Of a stretch of DNA of 44,559 bases, positions 16,758-26,317 are shown piece after piece. Numbering within the stretch: the first letter of the stretch is position 1; each line of letters starts with the position of its first letter. Source of the DNA: Planctomycetaceae bacterium (GTDB lineage: Bacteria; Planctomycetota; Planctomycetia; Planctomycetales; Planctomycetaceae); NCBI GenBank assembly GCA_021732845.1, contig JAKFUF010000053.1, forward strand, positions 1 through 44,559, in the 5' to 3' direction. Below the pieces are notes generated by a model. It did not search any database. It worked only from the letters and a program-made list of their open reading frames with translations, and was not told the origin of the DNA. Made by a program: the position numbers and the translations under genes.

Positions 16758-18764
16758 TCAGTCACTGCTGCCGGATTCGACTTCGTCCTTTTCCGGAAGC
16801 GGAGTGCTTTGGGCACCGGTTTCGATCACGAACAGCATCTTCTTGTCCGCGATGAACAGCCGGTTGTTGGCCACGACGGGCGTGGTGTACACCGAAGTCA
16901 GCATGTGCTGATGGGGATAGCGGCTGGTCCCCTGCACCACCACGCGGTTGTCATTCTCGGTTTCTTCCGTGGGGGGCGTGGCCGAGAGGTCGAAGATCGC
17001 GATGTCACCGTCTTCGTCGCTGATGTAAACGTGGTTCTCCACGATCAACGGCGAGGCCCACGAGGCGGCGAACAGGTCGTAGATCCAGTGCAGTTTGCCG
17101 GTCTTGGCGTCCACGCAATGGAACAGGCCGCTGAAGTCCGCCACAAACAGCAGGTCGTTCTTGATCGCCACGGTGCCGCAGGTGCGGTGCATGTGGTCGG
17201 TGAATTCATCGGACTTTGGATCCTTGCCTTCGTAGTGCCAGACGACGGCGGAGTTTGGATTGGGCTGCTCGAAGTCGCCATCTTCCGGGACGCAGGCCTT
17301 CAGCCGCTTGGCCGCGATGGGAGTCTTGGGGTCTTTCTTGTTGAACACCAACGTCGGGCTGACATCGCCCATCTTGGTGGGGTCGATGCACCACAGGTGG
17401 CCGTCGCCCTCGCCGTGTTCGGGGTCTTCACCCACCGCGATATAGACATAGCCGTCGTAGATCACGGGCGTGGCGATCAGGTGATTGCGGGTGGCCCGCT
17501 GCAGGGCATAGAACGATTCCTTGGGGTTGCAGTCGAATTTCCACAGGAGCTTCGACTTGCCGTTGTCGCCCTGGGGGTCAAAGCTGTACAGCCAGCCGTC
17601 GCCTCCGGCAAAGATCACCTGTGGCTGATCGCCAAAGACTCCGTAAGCGGGTGACGACCATTGACCGTGCAGCACGTTGTTGCCGGGCGAACTGTCGGCC
17701 CACAACACTTTGCCGGTGTTCTTGTCGACCGCGCAGAAGCTGGGGGCATCGGGCGCTGGGATGTTGATGTGCGCCTCGTCGACGCCATTGGACGTGTTGA
17801 CGAACACGATGTCGCCGATCACGGTCACGCAGCAGTTGCACATGTTGTGCTGCGAAACTCCCAACTGCTGCATCATGTCCAGCCGCCAGATCACGTCGGC
17901 TTCAATCGCTTCTTCCCACTCCACGTCCCCCTTTGTCGGCTTCTCATCCACGAAGGGGCCGTCGTTTTCCTTGTCCATGAAGCCTTCGGTGTCGAGGCAG
18001 ACGACTTCGCCGCGGCTCGTCACGTACCACAACCGGTCGCCGTCGACATAGGGGGCGCAGCAGATGCCCTGCTTCGGCCAGTCGTTCACGCGGCCCTGCG
18101 GAAGCTTTTCACTCGAGTGCTGCCACAAAAACTTGGCGGTCTCCTCGTCAAAACAAGCGAGCACACCCAGATCCACCTGGGCCGGATACCGCTTGATGTA
18201 GCCGTTGCCGTTGTTGGTTCCGACAAACACCTTGCCGTTGGCGATCACGGGATTGCCATAGGTCTGCGACCCGAGGTAGGCCGAGGCCTTGATGTTTCTC
18301 CCGGTCTTGAAATCCCACTCGATGGGGATGTTCTTCCCGTCGGGTGTGTTGTTGCGGTGCGAGCCGCCACCCCACTGCGGCCAGTCAGACGGTTTGACCT
18401 TCATCGCCTTGATCTCGGCCAGGGCGAAGGCCGTGGGATCTTCCTTGTCGGCCGCTTTTGCCTTCGGCTTGGCTTTGGGGGCCGCTGGCGCGGCGGCGAC
18501 TTCCGTAGTCTCGGCCTTCGGTTCAGGAGATGGTTCGGCGGGCACGGCCGCGGCCGGTTCGACAGCCTTGGTCGGTGCCTCTGCGTTGACTTCGAGCTTC
18601 GGCTCCGAAGCGGGTGGCGGCCCCTCCTTGGGCAAGGAGTCTGGGGATGACGCCGCGCCGCCAGCGGCAACAGCACTGCTGGACGGATTCATCTTCACTG
18701 CCGGATCACATCCAGGCAGTCCAAGGGCGGCCAGCGCCGCGAGAGCAAAAAAGGGCGTCTTCAT
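16758..18764 (-). CDS. PQQ-like beta-propeller lipoprotein
   Basis: Predicted 668-residue exported lipoprotein. The signal sequence ends in the lipobox LPGC (Cys about residue 19). A low-complexity Ala/Pro/Glu/Lys linker covers about 20-120. A seven- or eight-bladed beta-propeller of the BamB/quinoprotein type follows, with blades such as VFVGTNNGNGYIKRY, LLFVADFSGLFHCVDAKTG and VYISDEDGDIAIFD. Blade tryptophan/glycine spacing fits the PQQ-binding-like repeat family, but cofactor binding is not demonstrated. A cluster NMCNCCV near 315 is unusual and may bind metal or form disulphides. ATG 18764 has GAGGTGA just upstream. The next propeller gene lies 92 bp upstream on the same strand, so the two may be co-transcribed. 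Confidence 0.85.
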   Translation of the reverse strand: MKTPFFALAALAALGLPGCDPAVKMNPSSSAVAAGGAASSPDSLPKEGPPPASEPKLEVNAEAPTKAVEPAAAVPAEPSPEPKAETTEVAAAPAAPKAKPKAKAADKEDPTAFALAEIKAMKVKPSDWPQWGGGSHRNNTPDGKNIPIEWDFKTGRNIKASAYLGSQTYGNPVIANGKVFVGTNNGNGYIKRYPAQVDLGVLACFDEETAKFLWQHSSEKLPQGRVNDWPKQGICCAPYVDGDRLWYVTSRGEVVCLDTEGFMDKENDGPFVDEKPTKGDVEWEEAIEADVIWRLDMMQQLGVSQHNMCNCCVTVIGDIVFVNTSNGVDEAHINIPAPDAPSFCAVDKNTGKVLWADSSPGNNVLHGQWSSPAYGVFGDQPQVIFAGGDGWLYSFDPQGDNGKSKLLWKFDCNPKESFYALQRATRNHLIATPVIYDGYVYIAVGEDPEHGEGDGHLWCIDPTKMGDVSPTLVFNKKDPKTPIAAKRLKACVPEDGDFEQPNPNSAVVWHYEGKDPKSDEFTDHMHRTCGTVAIKNDLLFVADFSGLFHCVDAKTGKLHWIYDLFAASWASPLIVENHVYISDEDGDIAIFDLSATPPTEETENDNRVVVQGTSRYPHQHMLTSVYTTPVVANNRLFIADKKMLFVIETGAQSTPLPEKDEVESGSSD

Positions 18765-18856
18765 GAATCACCTCGGGTGAATCGGCGCGTCTGTGGGCGC
18801 CATGAATTGTGGGATTGAGACCGCTGGCGCGTGTTGGGTCAACCTGCCGTGTCAAA

Positions 18857-21118
18857 CTAGGGTTTGGCGTTGGGCGTGACCATCACGTTGTCAATCAAGA
18901 TCTCCGCGGCGTCCGGCGAACTCTTCCCAAACATGCCAGGGCTGCCTTGAGTATTCGGGGTGGCGTCCTCGGCTTCGATCGACCAGGCTTCGGGCTCCTT
19001 CTCACCGCGCGGCCAGACTTTGCCGCGCAGGATCGCCTTGCCATCCTTGTTTTCACCCTGGAATTTGATCGTGTACCAGGTGTCGGGCTTCCACGGGAAT
19101 GGCACCGTTTTGGCGAACCGTTGTTCCAGCCGCGATGTCCAGGACCGGATTTGCAACTGCTGCTTGATCCCCATCACATCCAGCGTGTAGCGCTGGTTGA
19201 CGAGACCCATGTCGGGCAGGTTGCCGTTCGTGGCATTCTTCCCGCCCCGCATGTCGGCTTGAATGGTGTAGTCATGGAGATCGTACGGCCCAAACCACCC
19301 CTGGCTGCGCGTCCCCAGCGGGATCGTCGTGATCTTGGCCATCATGGGCTCACCTTCGGTGACGCGAAAGACATTTCGTCCCCGCATCCCCACCCATGTC
19401 GCTGGGATTTCCTTGTCGCTGAAGTCAAATTTCCAGGGCAATGGCGGGATGCTTCGCAGCCGCGCCATCCCCTTGAGAGCGCCGACCTCAGCCGTGATTG
19501 TGGTTGCCGTATGATTCGCGCCGGCCGGGGCCGTGTACAAGCCGTTGGCGTCAATTGAGCCCGGCCCCTTCAGCGTGAACTTCGCCGCCTCTGTCTTGAC
19601 CGGCTGGCCGATGGCATTGAACAGCCTGACCGTGAACTGCACGGTTTCACCCGGCTTGACCAGCGATTCATAGGGCGAGACTTGAACCTGAGCAGGCTTG
19701 GGGTCCTGCTCCACAGGCGTTTCCTCCGCTGCGGGTGGAATGGGGTCGGCCGATGGCTTCTGGTCCTTTTTGCCGAGGCAGTACATGGCGTTGCTGGTCG
19801 TCAGGTACACCTTGCCATGTGAAATGATCGGCGAGGCTTGGATCTCCTCATTGCGCAGCGACAATTTATGCACGACCCGCAAGCCGGCCGCCGAAGGCTC
19901 CAGAATCCACCAGCGGCCGTTTTTCTCGCCCACGTAGATCTTGCCATCGCCATACACGGGGCTTCCCATTGAAATTGAGCCGACGTTTGTTTCCTTGCCA
20001 ATCCGCTTTCCGGTTTTGATATCCATCGCGATGATGCGTGCGGTGTCCGTCGTGGCGTAAACCGTGTCATCAATGATCAGTGGCGCCGCGCGACCGCTCT
20101 CGACCCGGGGCGTTTTCCAGAGCAGATTCTTTGAGTTGGTGAGGTCGCCCGATCCGGTGCCATCAATGGCCAAAAACCCGCCCATGGTACTCTTGTTGCT
20201 GGCGTCTTCCTCGGAGAATCCCGTGTAGACGATGTTGCCACGGATGACCGGCGTTTGATTCAGCCCTTTGAGCGAGGCGTCGTAGCTCCACAGCGGCTTG
20301 CCGGTGCGTGGCTGGAAGGCATGCACCGCACCATCGCTGGAGCCCATGACCATCGCCCGCTGCCCGTTGAAAACGCCCAGAATCGGCGTGCTGTAGGTGG
20401 TGTCAGGCGGTCGCAGTCGGGTGGCGGTCGTCCAGACCGGCTCTCCGGTCATCTTGTTGTAGGCCATGAACCGCTGCGCGGGAACCGAATTCTCGCCCCA
20501 GCCGGTTGTCACTCCGGAAATCACCACCAGGTCTTCAAACAGCATGGGAACATTGGTTCGTCCGCCATAGGTGCTCAGCAGTCCGGCCTCTTCCGACAGG
20601 GACCGGGTCCAAATTGTCTTGCCTGTCTCACCGTCGATGCAGAAGAAGTTCGAACACAGACCCAGCGCGTAGACACGTCCCGTTTCGGGGTCTCCCACAA
20701 CACTTGACCAAGCCACGCGTTCGGCGGGAGCATCCGTGAGATACACATTGAAGGTGTTCTCCCAGAGAATTTCTCCGGTGCTGGCGTCGGCGCAGATGAC
20801 CTTTTCGCCTTCCGTCTTGGACTCGGGATTGCTGCGGGCCAGAGCATAGACTTTGCCCCGCATGACAATCGGCGTGGAGATCGTGGCGAGCTTCTCCTGC
20901 TTCCAGACCAGGTTTTCCCCCTTGGGAGACCAGGTGCTGATCAGCCCCTTCTCCCGCGAGATGCCGTTCATCTCGGGACCGCGCCAATGCGGCCAGTCGA
21001 GGGGATCGGCGGACTTCGGTTCGGCGGCCGGCAGGGAGCCCGAGCCACTAAGAATGACCGCCGTGATGGACCATAGAGCCCATCGCATCCAGATCGAGCT
21101 TTTGGGAAGTCGGTTCAT
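18857..21118 (-). CDS. Secreted PQQ-like beta-propeller protein with Ig-like and C-terminal concanavalin-like domains
   Basis: Predicted 753-residue secreted protein. A signal peptide covers about residues 1-32 (core WALWSITAVILSGSGSLPA). DWPHWRGPEMNGISREKG opens a PQQ-type beta-propeller (about 40-430), the standard start of planctomycete proteins of this type. A linker and Ig/Big-like domain follow (about 455-545, VKPGETVQFTVRLFNAIGQP). The last 200 residues form a jelly-roll-like domain (WFGPYDLHDYTIQADMRG, WYTIKFQGENKDG) of a kind linked to carbohydrate binding. A role in extracellular polysaccharide handling is inference. ATG 21118 is chosen because the signal peptide starts there, though its ribosome binding site is weak. 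Confidence 0.85.
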   Translation of the reverse strand: MNRLPKSSIWMRWALWSITAVILSGSGSLPAAEPKSADPLDWPHWRGPEMNGISREKGLISTWSPKGENLVWKQEKLATISTPIVMRGKVYALARSNPESKTEGEKVICADASTGEILWENTFNVYLTDAPAERVAWSSVVGDPETGRVYALGLCSNFFCIDGETGKTIWTRSLSEEAGLLSTYGGRTNVPMLFEDLVVISGVTTGWGENSVPAQRFMAYNKMTGEPVWTTATRLRPPDTTYSTPILGVFNGQRAMVMGSSDGAVHAFQPRTGKPLWSYDASLKGLNQTPVIRGNIVYTGFSEEDASNKSTMGGFLAIDGTGSGDLTNSKNLLWKTPRVESGRAAPLIIDDTVYATTDTARIIAMDIKTGKRIGKETNVGSISMGSPVYGDGKIYVGEKNGRWWILEPSAAGLRVVHKLSLRNEEIQASPIISHGKVYLTTSNAMYCLGKKDQKPSADPIPPAAEETPVEQDPKPAQVQVSPYESLVKPGETVQFTVRLFNAIGQPVKTEAAKFTLKGPGSIDANGLYTAPAGANHTATTITAEVGALKGMARLRSIPPLPWKFDFSDKEIPATWVGMRGRNVFRVTEGEPMMAKITTIPLGTRSQGWFGPYDLHDYTIQADMRGGKNATNGNLPDMGLVNQRYTLDVMGIKQQLQIRSWTSRLEQRFAKTVPFPWKPDTWYTIKFQGENKDGKAILRGKVWPRGEKEPEAWSIEAEDATPNTQGSPGMFGKSSPDAAEILIDNVMVTPNAKP

Positions 21119-21419
21119 GGGACTGGCTGGAACACGAGGAAGGAGACGGCATCTTCGGACCATACCGCCGGTGAATTTCACCGGCAACTTCTCGTCCGGA
21201 CGATATGTCCGGAAGGGAAGGCAGCGACACAGCTAGGGACCTCGGTCGCCACAACGGTAACCATACCGCCAAATGCCCGTTCAAACAACTGTCCGCGAGG
21301 ACTCACGCAAGTGGGGCTGAATTGCCGCATCCGAAGCACGTGGCCAGGAGACTCAACAGAGCCTCGCCAGCGGCGGGACTTGGCCCGCGTTCTTGACGGC
21401 GGGCACCGCCAGCCTTGTC

Positions 21420-22346
21420 CTATGCCGGCTGCTTTTCGGGGTGCAGATAGACAAAGCTCTTTCCCAGCCGGCCGTTGTAGTTTCCAGCCGAGATGCGGAC
21501 GAGGCCGGGGGTGTCGACGGAGGCTTGAATGGCTGCCTGTGTCGCACGAAAGATGGCGCCCAGGTCGTGGCCGTTGATGATCACTTCCATGATCGAATTG
21601 ACGCCCGCAGGAACACCGGACTGGTCGCCGAGCTTGTCGCGCAAAGTGGGGCAGAATTTCTCGAACGTGCTGGCGATCGAAAATTTGTACTTGCTGCCAG
21701 CTTTTGAGCCACTGCCCGCGAGGCCGCCGGGAAAGGGCATGATGACCCCCGGCGAAGCGGCGACCGCCGCGGCGGCGCGTTCACCGGCCAGCAATGCCGA
21801 ATCCACATCCTGCCCCATGAACCACAGGTTGCCGCCCATCAGGCCGTCTTTGTAGCCGAAGCGACGGTCCAGGCAGAATTCGCCGCCCAAAATTGGAATG
21901 ACCCACATTGGGCGGCCGTGGCGCGTGGCTCGGAACTGCCAGCCATCACCAAAATAGGCGATCTTGCGGCCCAGCTTATAGTACGGGTCGGTGTCCAGCA
22001 GGTTGAAGCAGGCGGTGGTCGGGCAGGTCAGGACGTTTTGGCTGATCCGCACCAGTAGCGACCGCTCCAGCGCCTCGACCCGGTCCTTGCGGAAACGGGG
22101 GACATGGAACTGCACGACCGCCCCGATCCGCCCGTCTGGTGTTTGGATGTCCGGGTTTTCCGAGCCGGGGCCGACAATGCGGTCGACGCCAGCTTCGCAG
22201 TCGCACAGGATGGTGCTGGAGGCGTTGCCGGTGCAGTTCGCGACGGCATGATCGAGCCACCGGCGGTCGCGGGCGGTGATCAGAATCTCTGCGTACAGGC
22301 TGCGAAACGCCTCGGCATAGGTGTCATCGACAATGGCTGGGGGCAT
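21420..22346 (-). CDS. fhcD: Formylmethanofuran:tetrahydromethanopterin formyltransferase
   Basis: Predicted 308-residue cytoplasmic enzyme, matching the usual length of about 300. It transfers the formyl group between a methanofuran-type carrier and tetrahydromethanopterin. Family stretches are clear: IVDDTYAEAFRSLYAEILIT, GRIGAVVQFHVPRFRKD, LTCPTTACFN, and near the end GVPAGVNSIMEVIINGHDLG. In methylotrophs and planctomycetes this protein is subunit D of the formyltransferase/hydrolase complex used in formaldehyde oxidation. The FhcA, FhcB and FhcC genes usually found with it are not in this window. The symbol ftr is also used. Confidence 0.95.
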   Translation of the reverse strand: MPPAIVDDTYAEAFRSLYAEILITARDRRWLDHAVANCTGNASSTILCDCEAGVDRIVGPGSENPDIQTPDGRIGAVVQFHVPRFRKDRVEALERSLLVRISQNVLTCPTTACFNLLDTDPYYKLGRKIAYFGDGWQFRATRHGRPMWVIPILGGEFCLDRRFGYKDGLMGGNLWFMGQDVDSALLAGERAAAAVAASPGVIMPFPGGLAGSGSKAGSKYKFSIASTFEKFCPTLRDKLGDQSGVPAGVNSIMEVIINGHDLGAIFRATQAAIQASVDTPGLVRISAGNYNGRLGKSFVYLHPEKQPA

Positions 22347-22459
22347 GCTCGCGGGCCGTGGGTGATGGTGGGGCCGCGAGCCCCTGCCGCATTTTTGCCA
22401 AAGCAGGTGCCCGCAGGCTGTCCAGAAAAGTCACCCAAGGTTAACGAAATCGCGCCCAG

Positions 22460-22515
22460 TTTCCATTCATGCCTTCGCATGCCGCATGCAGGTTTCCATT
22501 CATGCCTTCGCATGC
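22460..22515. repeat. Two 23-bp direct repeats, 33-bp period
   Basis: TTTCCATTCATGCCTTCGCA plus TGC occurs at 22460-22482 and again at 22493-22515. It lies in the gap between fhcD and the helical protein gene. On the minus strand the copies stay in one frame (MRRHEWK twice), but no ribosome binding site or longer gene supports translation. Confidence 0.7.
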
Positions 22516-22520
22516 GGGAT

Positions 22521-23192
22521 TCACGCCGCCGCATGTAGTTCCTGGGGCTGGCCCTCTTTCTCCTTCGCCGCCTCATGATGGCCGCCATCGCCGGCCTTGA
22601 GCGGAAACGGTCCGTAAATCTCGGGCTTGGCGGAATCGGGTGCCAGCTTCACTTCGGGTGAGGCCGTCACTTTTCCCGCTTCGAGCGGCTTGGCGTCTGT
22701 TGGCTGAGGGGCGGCATTGGTCGTGGCTTCAACCGGCACTTCTTTTGGTGCCTCCGGGGATGGCTCCTCGGTTTTCACGTCGTCTTTGACTTCTTCCGGA
22801 GCGCGGAACTGCGGCAGAATTTCCAGCAGTGCCCGCAGATCGCGCTGAGCAATGGCATTGTCATCGGTCCAGGCATCGGCGATCAAGTCGGCGATCGTCT
22901 GGCCCGTGGCTACGCTCAGAGCGCGCAGCCGCATGATGGAGATCTTGAGCAGGGCGTTGTCGGCAAACAGGTCGGCCGCCATCCGGCCCGAGCAGAACCG
23001 CAGCACATCGAGCCACGCGCAGAGCACCACCGCGTCCAGTTCCACGATGCCGGCCGGCGCATGGAACTGCGTCTTCGGCGAAACGACTTTCCAGTCGCTT
23101 TCGGCCTCCGTCCGCTTGATCTCTGGTGGCTCGGAATTCATGGCCGGGGCAGTATCGAGGCTGGGAGGTGCGAGTGGTTTGGACTTGGCCAT
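22521..23192 (-). CDS. Helical protein with acidic low-complexity tail, unknown (paralogue of the next gene upstream)
   Basis: Predicted 223-residue soluble protein. A helical core (about residues 50-130) reads VLCAWLDVLRFCSGR, then SIMRLRALSVATGQTIADLI, then ALLEILPQF. The same spacing AWxxVLxxxSGR, IxRLxxxSxxTGxTxxxLxADA recurs in the 102-residue protein encoded just upstream, so the two are related. The C-terminal 90 residues are Pro/Glu/Lys/Ala-rich. The short helices and absence of membrane segments are compatible with a phasin-like surface protein, but no assignment is secure. ATG 23192 has GGAG at good distance; the longer open frame to 23282 is probably not used. Confidence 0.65.
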   Translation of the reverse strand: MAKSKPLAPPSLDTAPAMNSEPPEIKRTEAESDWKVVSPKTQFHAPAGIVELDAVVLCAWLDVLRFCSGRMAADLFADNALLKISIMRLRALSVATGQTIADLIADAWTDDNAIAQRDLRALLEILPQFRAPEEVKDDVKTEEPSPEAPKEVPVEATTNAAPQPTDAKPLEAGKVTASPEVKLAPDSAKPEIYGPFPLKAGDGGHHEAAKEKEGQPQELHAAA

Positions 23193-23354
23193 GGTGCCGA
23201 ACTCCACGAATGAGAAAGCAGTTTTCTTCTGTCCTGTCGCTGCGCACCCACGCTCGGTGGCTGTCACAGGACCGTCCCCCAAAGAACTCAGCCAGTTGTT
23301 CCAGATGCCGGTAATCCGGGTACCAGTCCAGCCGATCTGATCGCCAACCGTGGC

Positions 23355-23663
23355 TCACGCCGCCTTGCGGCTCTGCAGTTCGGCCTGATGCCATTTCAGT
23401 TGCAGCTTGACCTGCCGCCGCGCCGTGGCGTGCTTGTTGACGACGGCGTCGGCAACCAACTCCGAAACGGTTCGACCGGTGTCGGCACTGGCTGTCCACA
23501 ACCGGTCAATCGACTTCCGCAACAGCGACTCTGCGTTTTGCATCCCTTCCGCGTACAACTCGCTGGTTTTGCGACCGGATTCTTCGCTGAGGACCTGCAT
23601 CCAGGCAATCAAATCCTGGTGTTCCAGTCCCAGGTTGTCGCTGCGCCGTGTACGCTTCGCCAT
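23355..23663 (-). CDS. Small helical protein, paralogue of the downstream gene
   Basis: Predicted 102-residue basic helical protein starting MAKRTRRSDNLGLEHQ. The body LIAWMQVLSEESGR, SIDRLWTASADTGRTVSELV and ARRQVKLQLKWHQAEL aligns by eye with the core of the protein encoded at 22521-23192. It lacks that protein's acidic tail. ATG 23663 is chosen over the upstream in-frame start at 23771 because both paralogues then begin with MAK. No strong ribosome binding site is visible. The pair lies upstream of fhcD on the same strand. Function unknown. Confidence 0.6.
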   Translation of the reverse strand: MAKRTRRSDNLGLEHQDLIAWMQVLSEESGRKTSELYAEGMQNAESLLRKSIDRLWTASADTGRTVSELVADAVVNKHATARRQVKLQLKWHQAELQSRKAA

Positions 23664-24117
23664 GGTTGGATACTCAAAGCCAGGCGGTTTCCAATCGCTG
23701 GAAACCGCCGCAAGAATTGGCGTTTTCCTCAAGTCGACGCTGGTCGTGTCCAATATTTCCGGCGCACCCATCCCTCGTTACTTTCCGGCACGTTCGGAAA
23801 AATGAGCACATCCATAAATGACAGATCGGCGATTTCAACCCGCGGACTCAAATGAAGACTTGGAAAGTCTTGCCTTCAACGTGGCCCGGACACTCGGCGC
23901 GACTATTCAGCACTTTGTCGAAACCGCGGCCGCCGCGTAATGGCTACACGTCTCATCGGTATAACCGACTGTCTTCCAAACCCATACCCTGTCGCGATAC
24001 GCGCCAAATGCAGTGGAGTTGAACAATCGTTGCGCACTGGATACGAGAGTCCTAAGTGAATGTGTTTCGATTCGGAGGACAACCACCTCCACACCTCAGC
24101 ATTCTGGCACACATCAC
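23664..24117. other. Intergenic region, nothing recognised
   Basis: About 450 bp between divergent genes. It should hold promoters in both directions, but I cannot point to convincing boxes. No repeat from the other families in this window is present. Confidence 0.4.
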
Positions 24118-24877
24118 ATGGGCATACACTTTCACTGTCAGGCGTGCGACAATTCAATTAGCGTTCGAGACGCAGCCGCGGGCCAAAGCATTTATTGTCC
24201 AGACTGTGGCCAAAAGCTGGTAATTCCGCGACCGCTCAATTCAACGGGTAATAAGTCTTCCATTGGGAGTTCCAAACTCAACAGCAACGACAAATCCTGT
24301 GCGGCTTGCGGTGAAACAGCCGCCCAGTTGGCGGAATACTGCCGTTATTGCGGACAGGATTTCACTCCAACTCGCACCCCCAAACCCACCAAACGCCCCG
24401 CACCATTGAGACCATCCACTCCATCAGGCGTCGGGGATCCAGAATTGTTCCCGGTCGCTGATCTCGGCAAGCGTCTTGGTGCGGCGGTGGTCGACAGCAT
24501 GGCCCTGTTCGTCTTTGTCGTCCCCGGCATCGTGCTGACCTTTGGGACGGTGAACAAGCCGGACGCACCCTCGCCAATTGTCGGACTTCTACTGGCGGCT
24601 TTTGGCAGCGTGGCGCTGGTAGCCCTGCATGGTTGGTTGATGCTTAAGCGTAGCCAATCGATTGGCAAGTATTTCATGAGCATTCAAATCTTTGACCCGC
24701 GCCCGTGCGGACTTCGCCCGTTGCTTCCTGCTGCGGTCGGTTGTCAGTTCGGTGATCGGCTTACTTCCGTTCATCGGTCAGTTCTATCGCCTCCTCGATA
24801 TTGTTTTCATCTTCGGTGACGAGCACCGTTGCCTGCACGACATCCTCGCCGGGACTTATGTCGTCGACATTTCGTGA
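24118..24877 (+). pseudogene. Zinc-ribbon plus RDD-family membrane protein, frameshifted
   Basis: The first frame starts MGIHFHCQACDNSISV and carries two zinc-ribbon CxxC pairs (CQAC/CPDC and CAAC/CRYC) in about 85 residues. Next come a Pro/Thr linker and an RDD membrane domain (DLGKRLGAAVVDSMALFVFV, then KRSQSIGKYFMSIQIFD). At about 24690-24705 the RDD homology moves to another frame, where RADFARCFLLRSVVSSVIGL and HRCLHDILAGTYVVDIS complete the domain and stop at 24877. The original frame runs on to 24819 with non-homologous sequence. One missing or extra base explains this. It may be a true mutation or an assembly error in the C-rich stretch GACCCGCGCCCGTG. No ribosome binding site is obvious before ATG 24118. 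Confidence 0.75.
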
Positions 24878-25234
24878 ACACAGTCCAAGCTCATCGACTC
24901 GGCCGCGTGAACGGAGGAGTGCCTTTGCACCTTCGCTACTCTGGCTGGCCGTGGGCTCTGAGGCCGCTAATCCCGAGGCGGAGTTAGCGAATGCACGCGA
25001 ATGGCCGCGTGCTGAGGGTCACAAATCACAGCCACTATGGCAATGATGACCATTGCGACGATCATCGCGCGGGCATTCGTCCCTGACTTACCAATGAATC
25101 ATTTGCCGACAATTGCAGCGTTCGCGAGGTCGGACAGAATTCCATCAATGTCCCTTTTCCGCGTACCTGGTCCCCGCCCCCAGCCACAGGACCATGTGGG
25201 GGTTCGCCGTCCGGCGGTCTGCCAACGTGATCCT
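24878..25234. other. Intergenic region, nothing recognised
   Basis: About 360 bp between the RDD gene and the end of fmt. No credible gene, RNA or repeat was seen. Confidence 0.4.
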
Positions 25235-26206
25235 TCAACCCCGGGGATCGGCTGACCGCCACAGATCGCCGACTTGAACGGGCATGCCGTTCAGAAACTC
25301 CACGGCAGTCAGCTCGCGTTTCCCGTCGGGTTGCAGCTTCGGAATCTCGACGGCGATGCTGCCCGTCTGCAAAATCAGCCCGCCGCGTGTCGCCTGGAGG
25401 ACTGTTCCCGGCGGGGTGCCGGCCGGACTCGCGAATTCCGGGCGTGGCTCAATCCGCCGAATTTGAACGCGCACCGGCGCACGGGACGCAAAATGCACGA
25501 AGGTGTAGGCCACGGGCCAGGGCTGCATCGCCCGCAGGTGGCGGTCAATCTGCTCGGCCGGCTGCGTCCAGTCAATCGCGCCCTGCGTTTTCTTCATCTT
25601 TGGCGCACGGGTCACAAGAGAGGCTTCCTGGACGATGGCAGTTTCGCAACCCTGCTCAATGTCCTCCAGGGCCTGCAGCAGTGCGGGCACTGCCAGCTCC
25701 GAAAGGCGGTCTTCCAATTCACCGGCAGTCTCCCGCGGACCGATCGGCGTGGTCACCTTTCCCAAAATCGGACCGGCATCCAGTTGCGGCAGCACTCGAA
25801 TGATGCTCACGCCGGTTTCCGTTTCGCCCTTCCAAATGGCATAGTTGATGGGTGCCGCTCCGCGATACTTGGGCAGCAGCGACGCATGGACATTGACTGT
25901 GCCACGCGGCGGGATGGAGAGCAGTTCCTGCGACAAAATCTGGCCGTAGGCCGCGACGATGTACAGGTCGGCCGGATATTTGCGAAGTTCTTCGAGGCTC
26001 TCCGGCGTGTTGACACTTTCCGGTTGAAACACCGGCGTCCCATGGTCCAGGGCCGTCTGCTTCATGCGGCTCACCGTTGCGGAGTGATGCCCACGACCAG
26101 TTCGTTCCGGCTGCGTCACCAGCGCCAGCACCTCATGACTCGTGCCGTAAAGCGAGGCAAACGAGGGGGCCGCGAAATCACCCGTCCCCAGCATGACCAA
26201 CCGCAT
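25235..26206 (-). CDS. fmt: Methionyl-tRNA formyltransferase
   Basis: Predicted 323-residue cytoplasmic enzyme (usual length about 310-320). It formylates the initiator Met-tRNA with 10-formyl-tetrahydrofolate. The N-terminal formyltransferase domain (about 1-190) has VNVHASLLPKYRGAAPINYA with the catalytic Asn and His, and LDAGPIL with the catalytic Asp. The C-terminal OB-like domain (about 205-320) starts at the characteristic IDWTQPAEQIDRHLRAMQPW. The peptide deformylase gene def, often its neighbour, is not here. It follows the export lipoprotein gene by 111 bp on the same strand. GTG/TTG alternatives are not needed: the ATG at 26206 starts the Rossmann strand directly. Confidence 0.97.
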   Translation of the reverse strand: MRLVMLGTGDFAAPSFASLYGTSHEVLALVTQPERTGRGHHSATVSRMKQTALDHGTPVFQPESVNTPESLEELRKYPADLYIVAAYGQILSQELLSIPPRGTVNVHASLLPKYRGAAPINYAIWKGETETGVSIIRVLPQLDAGPILGKVTTPIGPRETAGELEDRLSELAVPALLQALEDIEQGCETAIVQEASLVTRAPKMKKTQGAIDWTQPAEQIDRHLRAMQPWPVAYTFVHFASRAPVRVQIRRIEPRPEFASPAGTPPGTVLQATRGGLILQTGSIAVEIPKLQPDGKRELTAVEFLNGMPVQVGDLWRSADPRG

Positions 26207-26317
26207 GAAGCGCCTTTTGTCCTGTTTAACTTGAAAGCTGGCGGGACCATTTCACCACCACGTCGGTCAACCATTCAGTTCTCCGTGGTTATTTCTACAA
26301 CGGCCGGCGGGCGGAGC

